Source: Cellulomonas chitinilytica (GTDB lineage Bacteria > Actinomycetota > Actinomycetes > Actinomycetales > Cellulomonadaceae). Taken from it: DNA of 64,000 bases. The stretch's first letter is position 1. Each line of letters begins with the position of its first letter. Where the stretch lies: contig NZ_BONK01000011.1 of NCBI RefSeq assembly GCF_016862675.1, positions 124,001-188,000 on the forward strand, given 5' to 3'. Under the pieces are notes generated by a model. It was not told where the DNA came from. It saw only the letters and a list, made by a program, of their open reading frames with translations, and did not search any database. Below are positions 9,402 through 17,684 of this stretch, one piece after another. The position numbers and the translations under genes are program-made.

Positions 9402-10498
9402 AATGGATTCCGGTCGAACCGCGACGAGCCGAGCGAGCTGCCCGCCGGCAGCGTGACCCGCATCGTGCAGCCCGGATCCACGTCCGCCACCTCGATCCGA
9501 CCCCCGTGCAGCTCCACCGCCCACCGCACGATCGCCAGGCCCAGACCCGTCCCGCCCGTCGAGCCCTGTCCGGTGATCGCCGGCGTGTTGCCCCGCACGA
9601 ACCGCTCGAACACGTGCGGACGCTGCGCCGGCGCGATCCCGGGACCGTGGTCGACGACGTCGATCCGCACCTCGCCCGCCACGCGCGACGCCTCGAGCCG
9701 CACCTCGTCGTCCGGCGGGGAGTGCCGCACCGCGTTGTGCAGCAGGTTCGCGACCACCTGGTGCAGCCGCTCGGGGTCCGCCGGGACCGTGAGGTCCGGC
9801 GGCGTCACCACGACCGGGAAGCGCAGCCGCTTGCTCGCACCCACGAGAGCCGCACCGTCGGCGGCCTCGTGCAGGAACTCCTCGAGCCGCACGTCGCTGA
9901 TCTCGAGCGGCACGTCGCCGGCCTCCAGCCGCGACAGGTCCAGCAGGTAGGCCACGAGCCGGCCCAGCCGCTCGGTCTGCGCGAGCGCAGCCTGCATCGT
10001 CGTCGGGTCGGGGTCGGACACGCCGTCGACGATGTTCTCGAGCTGCGCCTGCAGGGCCGTCACCGGGGTCCGCAGCTCGTGCGACACGTTCGCGATCAGC
10101 TCGCGGCGGAACGAGTCCGCCTGCTCCAGGTCGTCCGCCATCGTGTTGAACGCGTCCGCGAGCTGCCCCACCTCGTCCGCGCTCGTCGCCGTCACCCGGC
10201 GTGTGTAGTCACCGGCCGCCATCCAGCGCGCCGCCTGCGTCATCTCCCGCAGCGGCGACGTCATGCCCCGCGCCAGGAGCTGCGTGACCACGAGGGAGGC
10301 CACGATCGCCAGCGGCAGCGTCCGGCTCGGCCCCAGGTGCCGGGACAGCCCCACCCAGGTGACGAACGACGCCAGCGTCACGCTCGCCGCGACCAGGATG
10401 CCCAGCTTGATCTTGATCGAGCGGAACCGGTCGAGCGGACGCACGTCCGGCAGGCGCGAGCGTCCGAGCTCGCCCCGCACGTGCCGCGGGGCGTTCAC
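9395..10498 (-). CDS. Sensor histidine kinase with HAMP domain
   Basis: 367 residues. Two hydrophobic segments lie near 31-50 and 61-78 with almost no extracellular loop between them, so it may sense a signal within the membrane. HAMP follows (about 78-130), then HisKA with ANVSHELRTPVTAL (His140) and an HATPase_c domain with VANLLHNAVRHS, VVDHGPGIAP and GGTGLGLAIV. The GTG at 10498 overlaps the response-regulator stop (GTGA). Short-loop sensor kinases next to ABC transporters often respond to cell-wall-active peptides; here that is inference from context. Confidence 0.93.
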   Translation of the reverse strand: MNAPRHVRGELGRSRLPDVRPLDRFRSIKIKLGILVAASVTLASFVTWVGLSRHLGPSRTLPLAIVASLVVTQLLARGMTSPLREMTQAARWMAAGDYTRRVTATSADEVGQLADAFNTMADDLEQADSFRRELIANVSHELRTPVTALQAQLENIVDGVSDPDPTTMQAALAQTERLGRLVAYLLDLSRLEAGDVPLEISDVRLEEFLHEAADGAALVGASKRLRFPVVVTPPDLTVPADPERLHQVVANLLHNAVRHSPPDDEVRLEASRVAGEVRIDVVDHGPGIAPAQRPHVFERFVRGNTPAITGQGSTGGTGLGLAIVRWAVELHGGRIEVADVDPGCTMRVTLPAGSSLGSSRFDRNPLF

Positions 10499-11259
10499 GC
10501 GTCCTCGGGCTCCTGGCTGCCGCCCGCGGGCTCGAACGCGTAGCCGACGCCGTGCACCGTCCGGATGAGGTCGGGGCCGAGCTTGCGACGCAGGGCCTTG
10601 ACGTGCGAGTCGACCGTCCGGGTGCCGCTCGCGTCGACCCAGTCCCACACCTCCGCGAGCAGGCGCTCGCGCGTCAGCACCGTGCGCGGCGACCCGGCCA
10701 GCGCCAGCAGCAGGTCGAACTCCGTCGGCGTCAGGTGCACCTCGTCCTCGCCGCGCAGCACCCGGCGCTGGGCGCGGTCTACCGTCACGTCGCCGATGAC
10801 GAGCGGCGGGTCCGGGGTCGCCGCCTGCGCCAGCTCGGCGGCCCGCGCGGCCCGCTCCGTGCGGCGCAGGAGCGCCTTCGTGCGGGCGACGAGCTCGCGC
10901 ATCGAGAACGGCTTCGTCATGTAGTCGTCGGCCCCCACGCCGAGACCGATGAGCATGTCCGTCTCGTCGTCCCGGGCCGTGAGCATGAGCACGGGCACCG
11001 GGCGCTCGGCCTGGATCCGGCGGCACACCTCGAGCCCGTCGATGCCGGGGAGCATCACGTCGAGCACGACGACGTCCGGGTGCAGCCGGGCGGCCGCCGA
11101 GACTCCCGAGAGGCCGTCGCCGGCCGCCTCGACGCGCCAGCCCTCCGCGGAGAAACGGTGGGCGATGGCCTGCGCGATGGCGGGCTCGTCCTCGACGACG
11201 AGCACCGTGGTCGTCGAACCTCCCGCCGCGCCGCCGGAGGTGCCGATGCTGTTCATCAT
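10495..11259 (-). CDS. OmpR/PhoB-family response regulator
   Basis: 254 residues. The receiver domain starts near residue 18 (VLVVEDEP), with the phosphoacceptor Asp67 in VVLDVMLPG and the conserved Lys in YMTKPFSM. The C-terminal winged helix has the Trans_Reg_C signature (LTPTEFDLLLALA and RTVDSHVKALRRKLG). The start is placed at the first of two ATGs (11259 and 11256). It is the first gene of the minus-strand unit with the histidine kinase, the ABC ATPase and the permease. Confidence 0.95.
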   Translation of the reverse strand: MMNSIGTSGGAAGGSTTTVLVVEDEPAIAQAIAHRFSAEGWRVEAAGDGLSGVSAAARLHPDVVVLDVMLPGIDGLEVCRRIQAERPVPVLMLTARDDETDMLIGLGVGADDYMTKPFSMRELVARTKALLRRTERAARAAELAQAATPDPPLVIGDVTVDRAQRRVLRGEDEVHLTPTEFDLLLALAGSPRTVLTRERLLAEVWDWVDASGTRTVDSHVKALRRKLGPDLIRTVHGVGYAFEPAGGSQEPEDA

Positions 11260-11387
11260 GAGGTCAGCGTGGCACAGCGCACCCCGGACGACCTCGGAAG
11301 CCGTGCGCAACTCGTGGGGGTCCCGTGCAGAGCGGTGCTGCTCGTCGCCCGTCACGCGGCGCGTCGTCCTCGTATGATGTCGCCACG

Positions 11388-11513
11388 ATGAGCAGCTCAA
11401 GTAGCTGCCGGCCCTCCGGCCGGGCGAGCACGCCCGACGGGAACCGTGCCGGCCCCTCGATGGTCCTGTCCGCTGCACCGCTGCCCACCCGCTCGCCCGG
11501 TGGTGACTCATGA
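11388..11513 (+). CDS. Short leader ORF coupled to the CNNM gene
   Basis: A 41-residue ORF starting ATG at 11388 with a run of Ser residues (MSSSSSCRPSG). Its TGA stop overlaps the ATG of the CNNM gene (ATGA at 11510-11513). A good -10 hexamer, TATGAT (11373-11378), ends only 9 bases before this ATG, so the transcript would begin at or next to the start codon and be leaderless. A stem GCACG/CGTGC (11428-11432 with 11445-11449) lies inside the ORF. It could be a regulatory leader peptide that couples translation of the downstream transporter-like gene. No homologous family is recognised. Confidence 0.4.
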   Translation: MSSSSSCRPSGRASTPDGNRAGPSMVLSAAPLPTRSPGGDS

Positions 11514-12814
11514 CCGACTGGTTGTTCGTCGGCCTCGGGGTGCTCCTCACGCTCGGCACCGCGATCTTCGTCGCCAGCGAGTTCTCCCTCGTCACGCTCG
11601 ACCCCGGTGTCGTCGAGAAGCAGCTGCGCCCGGGCGACCGCCGCGGCCAGTCCGTGCTCGCGGCCCTGCGCCGGCTCTCGACCGAGCTGTCCGGCGCCCA
11701 GGTCGGCATCACGCTCACCACGATCCTGCTCGGCTACACGACGCAGCCCGCCGTCGCGCGGCTCGTCGCCCTGCCGTTCGGGTCCTCGCCCTGGAGCGGT
11801 GCGCTCGCCGCGGTCGTGGCGCTCGTGCTCGTCAACGGGTTCTCGATGGTGTTCGGCGAGCTCGTCCCCAAGAACTTCGCGATCGCACGACCGCTCGGCA
11901 CGGCGCGGGCCGTCGCGCCCCTGCAGCGGGCTTTCACCACCGCGCTGCACCCATTGATCACCGTGTTCAACGGCAGCGCGAACGCCCTGCTGCGGTCCGT
12001 CGGGGTCGAGCCGCGCGAGGAGCTGTCCGGCGGCCGGTCGCCGCAGGAGCTCGCCGCGCTCGTGCGACGCTCGGCACAGGTCGGGACGCTCGACGAGTCG
12101 ACCGCCACGCTGCTCACGAACTCGATCGACTTCACCGAGCTCACGGCCGTCGACGTCATGACGGACCGGCAGCGGGTCGTCGTCGTGCGCCGCGAGGACA
12201 CCGCCGCCGACGTCATCGCCCTCGCCCGCCAGAGCGGCCACTCGCGGTTCCCGGTGATCGGGGAGTCGGCCGACGACATCGAGGGCCTCGTGCACCTGCG
12301 TCGAGCGATCACGGTGCCCTTCGAGCGGCGCGGCGAGGTCCCGGCAGCCGCGCTCATGGTCGACGCGCCCCGCGTGCCCGAGACCGTGCACCTCGGCCCC
12401 CTGCTCGTCGAGCTGCGAGGGCTCGGGCTGCAGATGGCGGTCGTGGTCGACGAATACGGGGGGACCTCCGGCGTGGTGACCCTCGAGGACGTGGTCGAGG
12501 AGCTGATCGGCGACGTCGCCGACGAGCACGACCGGCGGCGCACGTCCACGGCCCGCTCCGAGGACGGCTCGTGGCTCCTGCCCGGCGTCCTGCGGCCCGA
12601 CGAGCTCGTGGAGACGACCGGTCTGCGGGTCCCCGACGACGGGCCGTACGAGACGCTCGGCGGGCTGCTCATGTACCGGCTCGGGCGCGTGCCCGACGAG
12701 GGCGACGCGGTCGTCGTCGACGGCGTCCGCGTCGAGGTCGAGCGGATGGCGGGGCGCCGCGTGGAGCGCGTCCGTGTCTCCGAGGAGGCCGACGAGGACG
12801 GTGAGGAGCCGTGA
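11510..12814 (+). CDS. CNNM/CorC-type (DUF21-CBS) membrane protein, copy 1
   Basis: 434 residues. The N-terminal DUF21/CNNM domain has four hydrophobic stretches (residues 1-25, about 65-90, 95-120 and 130-150), including the conserved GTAIFVASEFSL, QVGITLTTILLG and FGELVPKNFAIARP motifs. Two CBS motifs follow (about 200-330, with VVVDEYGGTSGVVTLEDVVEELIGDV) and then a C-terminal CorC_HlyC domain. CNNM proteins are linked to Mg2+ export or magnesium homeostasis; older annotation calls them hemolysins. It overlaps the second copy by 4 bases (GTGA). Confidence 0.9.
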   Translation: MTDWLFVGLGVLLTLGTAIFVASEFSLVTLDPGVVEKQLRPGDRRGQSVLAALRRLSTELSGAQVGITLTTILLGYTTQPAVARLVALPFGSSPWSGALAAVVALVLVNGFSMVFGELVPKNFAIARPLGTARAVAPLQRAFTTALHPLITVFNGSANALLRSVGVEPREELSGGRSPQELAALVRRSAQVGTLDESTATLLTNSIDFTELTAVDVMTDRQRVVVVRREDTAADVIALARQSGHSRFPVIGESADDIEGLVHLRRAITVPFERRGEVPAAALMVDAPRVPETVHLGPLLVELRGLGLQMAVVVDEYGGTSGVVTLEDVVEELIGDVADEHDRRRTSTARSEDGSWLLPGVLRPDELVETTGLRVPDDGPYETLGGLLMYRLGRVPDEGDAVVVDGVRVEVERMAGRRVERVRVSEEADEDGEEP

Positions 12815-13854
12815 ACAGCACCCTCGCGCTCGTGATCGCCGCCCTGCTGCTCGCCGGCAACGCGTTCTTCGTCGGCGCCGAGTTCGCGATCATCTCGGCC
12901 CGCCGCAGCTCCGTGGAGCCGCTCGCCGAGGCGGGGGACCGCCGCGCCCGCACCGTGCTGTGGGCGATGGAGCACGTCTCCCTCATGCTCGCCTGCGCCC
13001 AGCTCGGCATCACCATCTGCTCGACGAGCCTCGGTGTCGTGGCCGAGCCGGCGATCGCGCACCTCATCGCCGACCCGCTGGCGGCGCTCGGGGTCGACGA
13101 GCACCTCACGCACGTCATCGCGTTCGTCCTGGCGCTGGCCCTGGTCGTCTACCTGCACGTGGTGCTCGGCGAGATGGTGCCGAAGAACCTCGCGGTCGCC
13201 GGTCCTGACCGCGCCGTGCTGATGTTCGGCCCGCCGCTCGTCTGGATCGCCCGCATGGTGCGGCCCGTGATCTCGGCCCTCAACTGGCTCGCGAACCACG
13301 CCCTGCGGCTCGCGGGCGTCGAGCCGAAGGACGAGGTCGCGTCCGCGTTCACCGCCCAGGAGGTGCAGTCGATCGTCGAGCGCTCGCAGGCCGAGGGGCT
13401 GCTCGCCGACGAGCAGGGGCTGCTCGCGGGCGCCATCGAGTTCTCCGACCGCACGGCCCAGGACGTGATGATCCCGGTCGGCCGGCTCGTCACGGCGGCG
13501 AACGACAGCACGCCCGAGGACATCGAGCAGCTCGTCGCCCGCACCGGCTTCAGCCGCTTCCCGGTGCTCGACGACGACGGCCACCCGACGGGGTACCTCC
13601 ACGTGAAGGACGTGCTGTACGCGGACGGCCCCGGTCGCCACGTGCCCGTGCCGATGTGGCGGGTCCGCACGCTCGCCGTCGTGCGCCCGGTCGACGAGGT
13701 CGAGGAGGCCCTGTCGGCGATGCAGCGCTCGGGCTCGCACCTGGCCCGCGTCGACGCGGACGGCACGACCGTCGGTGTGGTGTTCCTCGAGGACATCCTC
13801 GAGGAGCTCGTGGGCGAGGTCCGCGACGCGATGCAGCGGGGGCACACCGCCTGA
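12811..13854 (+). CDS. CNNM/CorC-type (DUF21-CBS) membrane protein, copy 2
   Basis: 347 residues, a shorter paralogue of the preceding gene without the C-terminal CorC_HlyC domain. It has the same DUF21 landmarks (GNAFFVGAEFAIISARR, QLGITICSTSLG and LGEMVPKNLAVAGP) followed by a CBS pair (about 205-335) ending VVFLEDILEELVGEV. GTG at 12811 overlaps the upstream stop. Tandem CNNM pairs of one long and one short copy are common in actinobacteria and probably form a heteromeric divalent-cation transport or sensing unit. Confidence 0.9.
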   Translation: MNSTLALVIAALLLAGNAFFVGAEFAIISARRSSVEPLAEAGDRRARTVLWAMEHVSLMLACAQLGITICSTSLGVVAEPAIAHLIADPLAALGVDEHLTHVIAFVLALALVVYLHVVLGEMVPKNLAVAGPDRAVLMFGPPLVWIARMVRPVISALNWLANHALRLAGVEPKDEVASAFTAQEVQSIVERSQAEGLLADEQGLLAGAIEFSDRTAQDVMIPVGRLVTAANDSTPEDIEQLVARTGFSRFPVLDDDGHPTGYLHVKDVLYADGPGRHVPVPMWRVRTLAVVRPVDEVEEALSAMQRSGSHLARVDADGTTVGVVFLEDILEELVGEVRDAMQRGHTA

Positions 13855-14070
13855 CGTCCCATCCTCGGCGTGTCGCCAAGACGCGCCGGGGTGTGTCGAC
13901 CCGGTCTGTCCGCCCCTGGCCGCTGGACGCTCGTCCAGGGGGTTGGAAGCGCGACCGCGAGCCGTTATGGTTTCGTGACCGCGGTCGACGAGGCATCCGC
14001 AACGACGGATGTCGCGCACGACCGCGGAGGTTCGCCCGAGGGATGCGATCGAACGAGGACGGGAGGTGTC

Positions 14071-15630
14071 GTGGGGTCTGATCAGGCGGAGTCGAGCACG
14101 GCTCTCCCGACGCGCCGCAGCCTCCGTGAGGCCGAGCGGCGAGCCCTCGCGACGCAGGACGCCCCGGCGCCCGCTCCCGCGGCCCGCCCCGCAGCGGCGA
14201 CCGTGGCTGCCGCCGCCCCGCCGCGGTCCGTCGCCGTCCCCCCGGCGCAGGTCGGCGGGCCGCTGCCGGCCGGACCGGGCCTGCCGCCCGTCGCCGAACG
14301 ACCGCGGACCCTCGCGGCGCCGCGGCCGACGGTGAGCCACGCACCCGTCACGGACCGGATGCCGCGGATCACGAGCGTTCGTCCGACGCCCGGCCCCGGC
14401 TCGTCCACGACCGGCGCCCCGCGGAACGTGACGTCTCCTCCTGCCTCGACGGTCTCCGCCGCACCTGCCTTCGGCGCTGCGCGTCCGAGCGCCGGCGCGC
14501 CGCTGCCGGGCAGCCGGGTCGTCGCCGGCGCCGCCCGGACGGCTGCTGCCGCTCCTGCTCCGGCTGCCGGACCCGCGCCTGCCGCACCCGCGCCTGCCGC
14601 TCCCGCCGCACGGCAGGCGATGCCAGCGACCCCCACGTGGGCGACCGTGAGGTCGGACTCGGAGGCCCGTCCGGCGTCGTCCGAGCCGCGCCCCACGGCG
14701 TCACGCCGGCCCGACGCATCGGCGGCCGTCGCGTCGTCGTCCGGGTCGACGACCACCGCGTCCGCGACCGAGCCGTCGGCGTCCGGGTCGCCCTCGACGA
14801 CGTTCGACGACGCCGTCACGCCCCCCGCCGACGCCTCGCACGTCGCGTCCACCCGTCACCGGCCCGGTCGGCCCGTCCGCGGCGACGCGACGCCCGTCCG
14901 TCGCGCCGGCCGACCCTCGAGGCTCGTCGTGCGCCTCGGCGTGCTCGGGGCGCTGGCCGGCGGCACCGTCGTGATCCCGGCCGTGAGCCAGGGTGCGTTC
15001 GCCGGAGCCGACTCCTCGACGTACGACGCGCTCGCCGACTCGACGCTCCCGTCGACGGTGTCCGCCCTCACCGCGGCGTCGCTCTCGGCGCTGCCCCCCG
15101 CATCCCTGGCGGCGACCGACGACGCGGTGCTCGACCGCGGCGTGGAGAGCGCGAGCCGGGACGAGCAGCGCTCGATCCTCGCCGGCTGCGACGGCTCCAC
15201 CCGGGCGGCCGGCCAGAACGGCCTGCTCAAGACCGCCGACCTGTGCACGCTCTGGGACGGGCACACCCAGCTGCGCGCCGACGCGGCCGTGTCCCTCGCG
15301 GAGTTCAACCAGGCGTTCACGGCGCGGTTCGGCGTCGACCTGTGCCTGAGCTCGGGGTACCGGACGCTCGCGCAGCAGCGTGCCGTCAAGGCCCAGAAGG
15401 GCGGCCTCGCCGCCGCCCCGGGCAAGAGCAACCACGGCTGGGGCCTGGCGGTCGACCTGTGCCAGGACCAGACGTCCGGCGCGAAGTGGACGTGGCTCAA
15501 CGAGAACGGCCCCACGTACGGCTGGCAGAACCCCGCGTGGGCGCAGCCGGGCGGCAGCGGGCCGCACGAGCGGTGGCACTGGGAGTACGTCAAGGGCGTC
15601 AAGGCCGACGGCGAGTACTACGACGGCTGA
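14071..15630 (+). CDS. D-alanyl-D-alanine carboxypeptidase, VanY/peptidase M15 type
   Basis: About 519 residues if translation starts at GTG 14071, which follows GGGAGG. Residues 1-270 are low-complexity Ala/Pro/Ser/Thr-rich. A hydrophobic segment near 290-310 (LVVRLGVLGALAGGTVVIPAVSQG) would anchor or export the rest. The C-terminal 150 residues are the M15B domain, with SGYRTLAQQRAVKAQKG, the SNHGWGLAVDL zinc/catalytic motif and a final ERWHWEYV. It would trim the terminal D-Ala of peptidoglycan stem peptides outside the membrane. The 216-bp upstream region holds the dyad CATCCG-N6-CGGATG (13994-14011), possibly a leader hairpin. A farther in-frame GTG start is possible. Confidence 0.85.
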   Translation: MGSDQAESSTALPTRRSLREAERRALATQDAPAPAPAARPAAATVAAAAPPRSVAVPPAQVGGPLPAGPGLPPVAERPRTLAAPRPTVSHAPVTDRMPRITSVRPTPGPGSSTTGAPRNVTSPPASTVSAAPAFGAARPSAGAPLPGSRVVAGAARTAAAAPAPAAGPAPAAPAPAAPAARQAMPATPTWATVRSDSEARPASSEPRPTASRRPDASAAVASSSGSTTTASATEPSASGSPSTTFDDAVTPPADASHVASTRHRPGRPVRGDATPVRRAGRPSRLVVRLGVLGALAGGTVVIPAVSQGAFAGADSSTYDALADSTLPSTVSALTAASLSALPPASLAATDDAVLDRGVESASRDEQRSILAGCDGSTRAAGQNGLLKTADLCTLWDGHTQLRADAAVSLAEFNQAFTARFGVDLCLSSGYRTLAQQRAVKAQKGGLAAAPGKSNHGWGLAVDLCQDQTSGAKWTWLNENGPTYGWQNPAWAQPGGSGPHERWHWEYVKGVKADGEYYDG

Positions 15631-15675
15631 TCCCGCCGTCTGACCGGCCTGCTCGACCGGGCGCCAGCCCGGGTC

Positions 15676-15716
15676 CGCGTCCCGCTCGACCGGGACCGCA
15701 GGTCGAGCGGGACGCG
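15676..15716. terminator. Bidirectional terminator
   Basis: A perfect 16-bp stem (15676-15691 with 15701-15716) and 9-base loop lie between the convergent carboxypeptidase and epimerase genes. Confidence 0.75.
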
Positions 15717-15724
15717 ATCCTCGG

Positions 15725-16711
15725 TCAGAGGAGCGTCAGGCCCCAGCGGACCTCGTGCGTCTCGCCCGGCTCGAGCCGGACCAGCCGGTCGCCCGTGCGG
15801 AACGCGTCGGCGATGCACGTCATCGGCTCGGCGGCGACCCCGCCCCGCTCGATGCCCGGGATCCCGTCGCCCGTGCAGACCTGCCACGTGTCGAGGGACG
15901 CGTCCGCCCAGAGCGCGGCGGTGCGGCCGTCCGGACCGGCGAGACGGATCCACGACAGGCCCTCGTCGTCACGCAGCACCCCGAGCCAGGCGTCGTCGAG
16001 CTCGATGCCGCGCAGCGGCGTCGCCGAACGCAGGTCGTACGGGCCCGCGACCGGCTCGTCGCCGACGGGCAGCAGACGGTCGTCGACCGTGACCCGGCGG
16101 GTGGCGTCGACCTGCAGCGTGCACTCGTCGACGGTGCCGTCGCCGGGGGAGAGCCACGGGTGGAACCCGATCCCGTACGGCGCCGTGCCCGTCCCCAGGT
16201 TCGTCGCGGCCACGTCCACGGTGAGCCCCGCGTCGCCGAGCGTGTACGTCACGCGCAGCCGCAGCGGCCACGGGTACCCGGGAGTCGGCACCACGACGTG
16301 CTCGAGCGTCACGTGCGCGGCGTCGGACGACACGGTGGCGAACGCCGTGTAGGCGACGAGGCCGTGCAGGGCGGTGCTCCGCGCGTGCTCGGTCACCGGC
16401 ACCTCGTGCTCGACGCCGTCGAACGTGTACTCGCCGTCGCGCAGCCGGTTCGGCCACGGTGCGAGCACCGCACCCGAGAACGCCGGCGCGATGACGCTCG
16501 CGTCGAACGGCAGCACGACGTCCCGGCCGTCGACCGTGTACTCCCGCACGCTCGCCCCGACCGCCGCGATTACGGCGCGATGCGTGCCGTGCTCGAGGAC
16601 GTGCTGGGTGCCGGACGGCACGAACGGTGCGGCGCCGGACGGCGTGAAGGGGGCGGTGCCGGACGGGTCCTGCAGGGTGGGGGTGCTGGTGGCGCTCGTG
16701 TTCACGCTCAC
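15725..16711 (-). CDS. Aldose 1-epimerase family protein
   Basis: About 328 residues. It has the galactose-mutarotase fold markers: APWPNRLRDGEYTFDG, HARSTALHGLVAYTAF (His of the active site), PYGIGFHPWLS (second His) and the late LEPGETHEVRWGL strand. It is expected to interconvert the alpha and beta anomers of free aldoses or of glucose-6-phosphate-like sugars. The GTG at 16711 is chosen, but 16705 is also possible. The first 30 residues contain a triple imperfect repeat, PSGxAPF, that looks like a recent short duplication and is not part of the fold. It is divergent from the Tad operon. Confidence 0.88.
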   Translation of the reverse strand: MSVNTSATSTPTLQDPSGTAPFTPSGAAPFVPSGTQHVLEHGTHRAVIAAVGASVREYTVDGRDVVLPFDASVIAPAFSGAVLAPWPNRLRDGEYTFDGVEHEVPVTEHARSTALHGLVAYTAFATVSSDAAHVTLEHVVVPTPGYPWPLRLRVTYTLGDAGLTVDVAATNLGTGTAPYGIGFHPWLSPGDGTVDECTLQVDATRRVTVDDRLLPVGDEPVAGPYDLRSATPLRGIELDDAWLGVLRDDEGLSWIRLAGPDGRTAALWADASLDTWQVCTGDGIPGIERGGVAAEPMTCIADAFRTGDRLVRLEPGETHEVRWGLTLL

Positions 16712-16796
16712 ACGGTAGTGCCCCGCGGAGATCCGCTCGCAGGACCCCCGCCCGGTGTCGTGCCGGTCGTCTGGACTGTGGACAACGCGGCGCACG

Positions 16797-16810
16797 GCAC
16801 GACGTCGTGC
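16797..16810. promoter_or_regulatory. 14-bp perfect palindrome GCACGACGTCGTGC
   Basis: The palindrome lies in the 149-bp region between the divergent epimerase and cpaF genes, 50 bp upstream of cpaF. It is a candidate operator for the Tad pilus operon. No regulator gene is adjacent. Confidence 0.35.
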
Positions 16811-16860
16811 TCTACCTTCGCCGAGGTCGGAATCGGGCGAAACGGACGGGGGTGGTGGCC

Positions 16861-17120
16861 GTGGACGGCGTGGCGATCCTCGAGAACGAGGTCCGTGAGC
16901 TGATCCGCCGGACCGGGCTCGACCCGGCTCGGGACCGCGCCGGCGTGGTCGCTCTGGTCACCGACGTGATAGCCGACTACGACGAGCGGTCCGTGCTCGG
17001 CGCCGTCCCGCCGCTCGCCGACCCCGCCGCCGCGCACAAGGCCGTGGTGGACGCCGTCGCGGGGCTCGGGCCGCTGCAGCGCTACCTCGACGACCCCGAG
17101 GTCGAGGAGGTCTGGATCAA
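16861..17120 (+). pseudogene. cpaF: CpaF/TadA pilus ATPase, 5' fragment interrupted by a mobile element
   Basis: Codons from GTG 16861 encode about 86 residues typical of the CpaF N-terminus (ILENEVRELIRRTGLDP, then GLGPLQRYLDDPEVEEVWI). The sequence then passes into foreign DNA at about 17120 and runs only 27 more codons to a stop at 17200-17202. Joining 17120 to 29556 restores ATC AAC GCC (WINAP, the expected CpaF reading) and one 1227-nt ORF of 408 codons plus stop. So the gene is split by insertion and not decayed. CpaF is the secretion ATPase that powers Flp/Tad pilus assembly, and the fragment lacks the whole catalytic domain. Confidence 0.92.
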
Positions 17121-17146
17121 ATCAAGTCACGTACTACTGCATACGT
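17121..17146. other. Left attachment half-site (attL element arm)
   Basis: The left element end carries ACTGCATACGT at 17136-17146, starting 16 bases inside the cpaF junction. The right end carries the reverse complement of ACTGCACACGT at 29528-29538, 17 bases inside. The two arms differ at one base and are in inverted orientation at equal distance from the crossover, as expected for attP arms bound by a serine integrase. The exact crossover is not resolvable: only a single A (17120/29555) is shared unambiguously. Confidence 0.6.
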
Positions 17147-17198
17147 TCCCCCGGACGCTGCGGACGTGTCCGGACGTGACCGCGGACGTCCGGGCCGT

Positions 17199-17636
17199 CT
17201 AGAGGCCGGCGTCTCGCCGGATCACCCGCATCGGGACCCGCCAGGACCCCCGCGGGCCGACCTTCGCCGGCTCGAACAGGTCCGGGTGCGCCACGATCGC
17301 GTGCGGGGTGACTCCGAGCAGCCGGGACGCGGTCTCGAGGTCAACCCAGGCCGTCGGAGCGCCCGCGAGAGCCCTTGGCAGCTCCTCGACGGCATCGGAG
17401 TGCTGGCCGGTCACGACGAGGCCCGTGCCGGGCGTCTGGACGCGTTCGGCGTGCCGGGGGATCCGGTAGGAGCGTCCGTCGGGCCACGCGTCGGGCAGCT
17501 CACCGGCGGCGAGCCAGCGGCGCACGCTGCGCGTCGTGACGCCCTTCTCGTGGGCGTACTCCTCGACGGTGAGGCCCTGCTGCACGATCTGCACCTCTGG
17601 TGTCATGGCGCGCACCGTAGCGGCCACCGCGGACAT
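17199..17636 (-). CDS. Double helix-turn-helix DNA-binding protein, possible excisionase
   Basis: Up to 145 residues; an ATG at 17606 is an alternative start. Two MerR/excisionase-like (HTH_17) modules can be seen: LTVEEYAHEKGVTTRSVRRWLAAGELPDAW with RSYRIP at about 22-60, and VDLETASRLLGVTPHAIV with GSWRVP at about 98-135. It lies against the left end of the element, the usual place for a recombination directionality factor or a small terminase. I favour a DNA-binding role in excision or packaging, but homology alone cannot decide. It is the last gene of the minus-strand block. Confidence 0.55.
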   Translation of the reverse strand: MSAVAATVRAMTPEVQIVQQGLTVEEYAHEKGVTTRSVRRWLAAGELPDAWPDGRSYRIPRHAERVQTPGTGLVVTGQHSDAVEELPRALAGAPTAWVDLETASRLLGVTPHAIVAHPDLFEPAKVGPRGSWRVPMRVIRRDAGL

Positions 17637-17684
17637 GTCCGGCCACGTCCACCGGTGTCCGCAGCGACGGGCTGCCGCTGGTCA

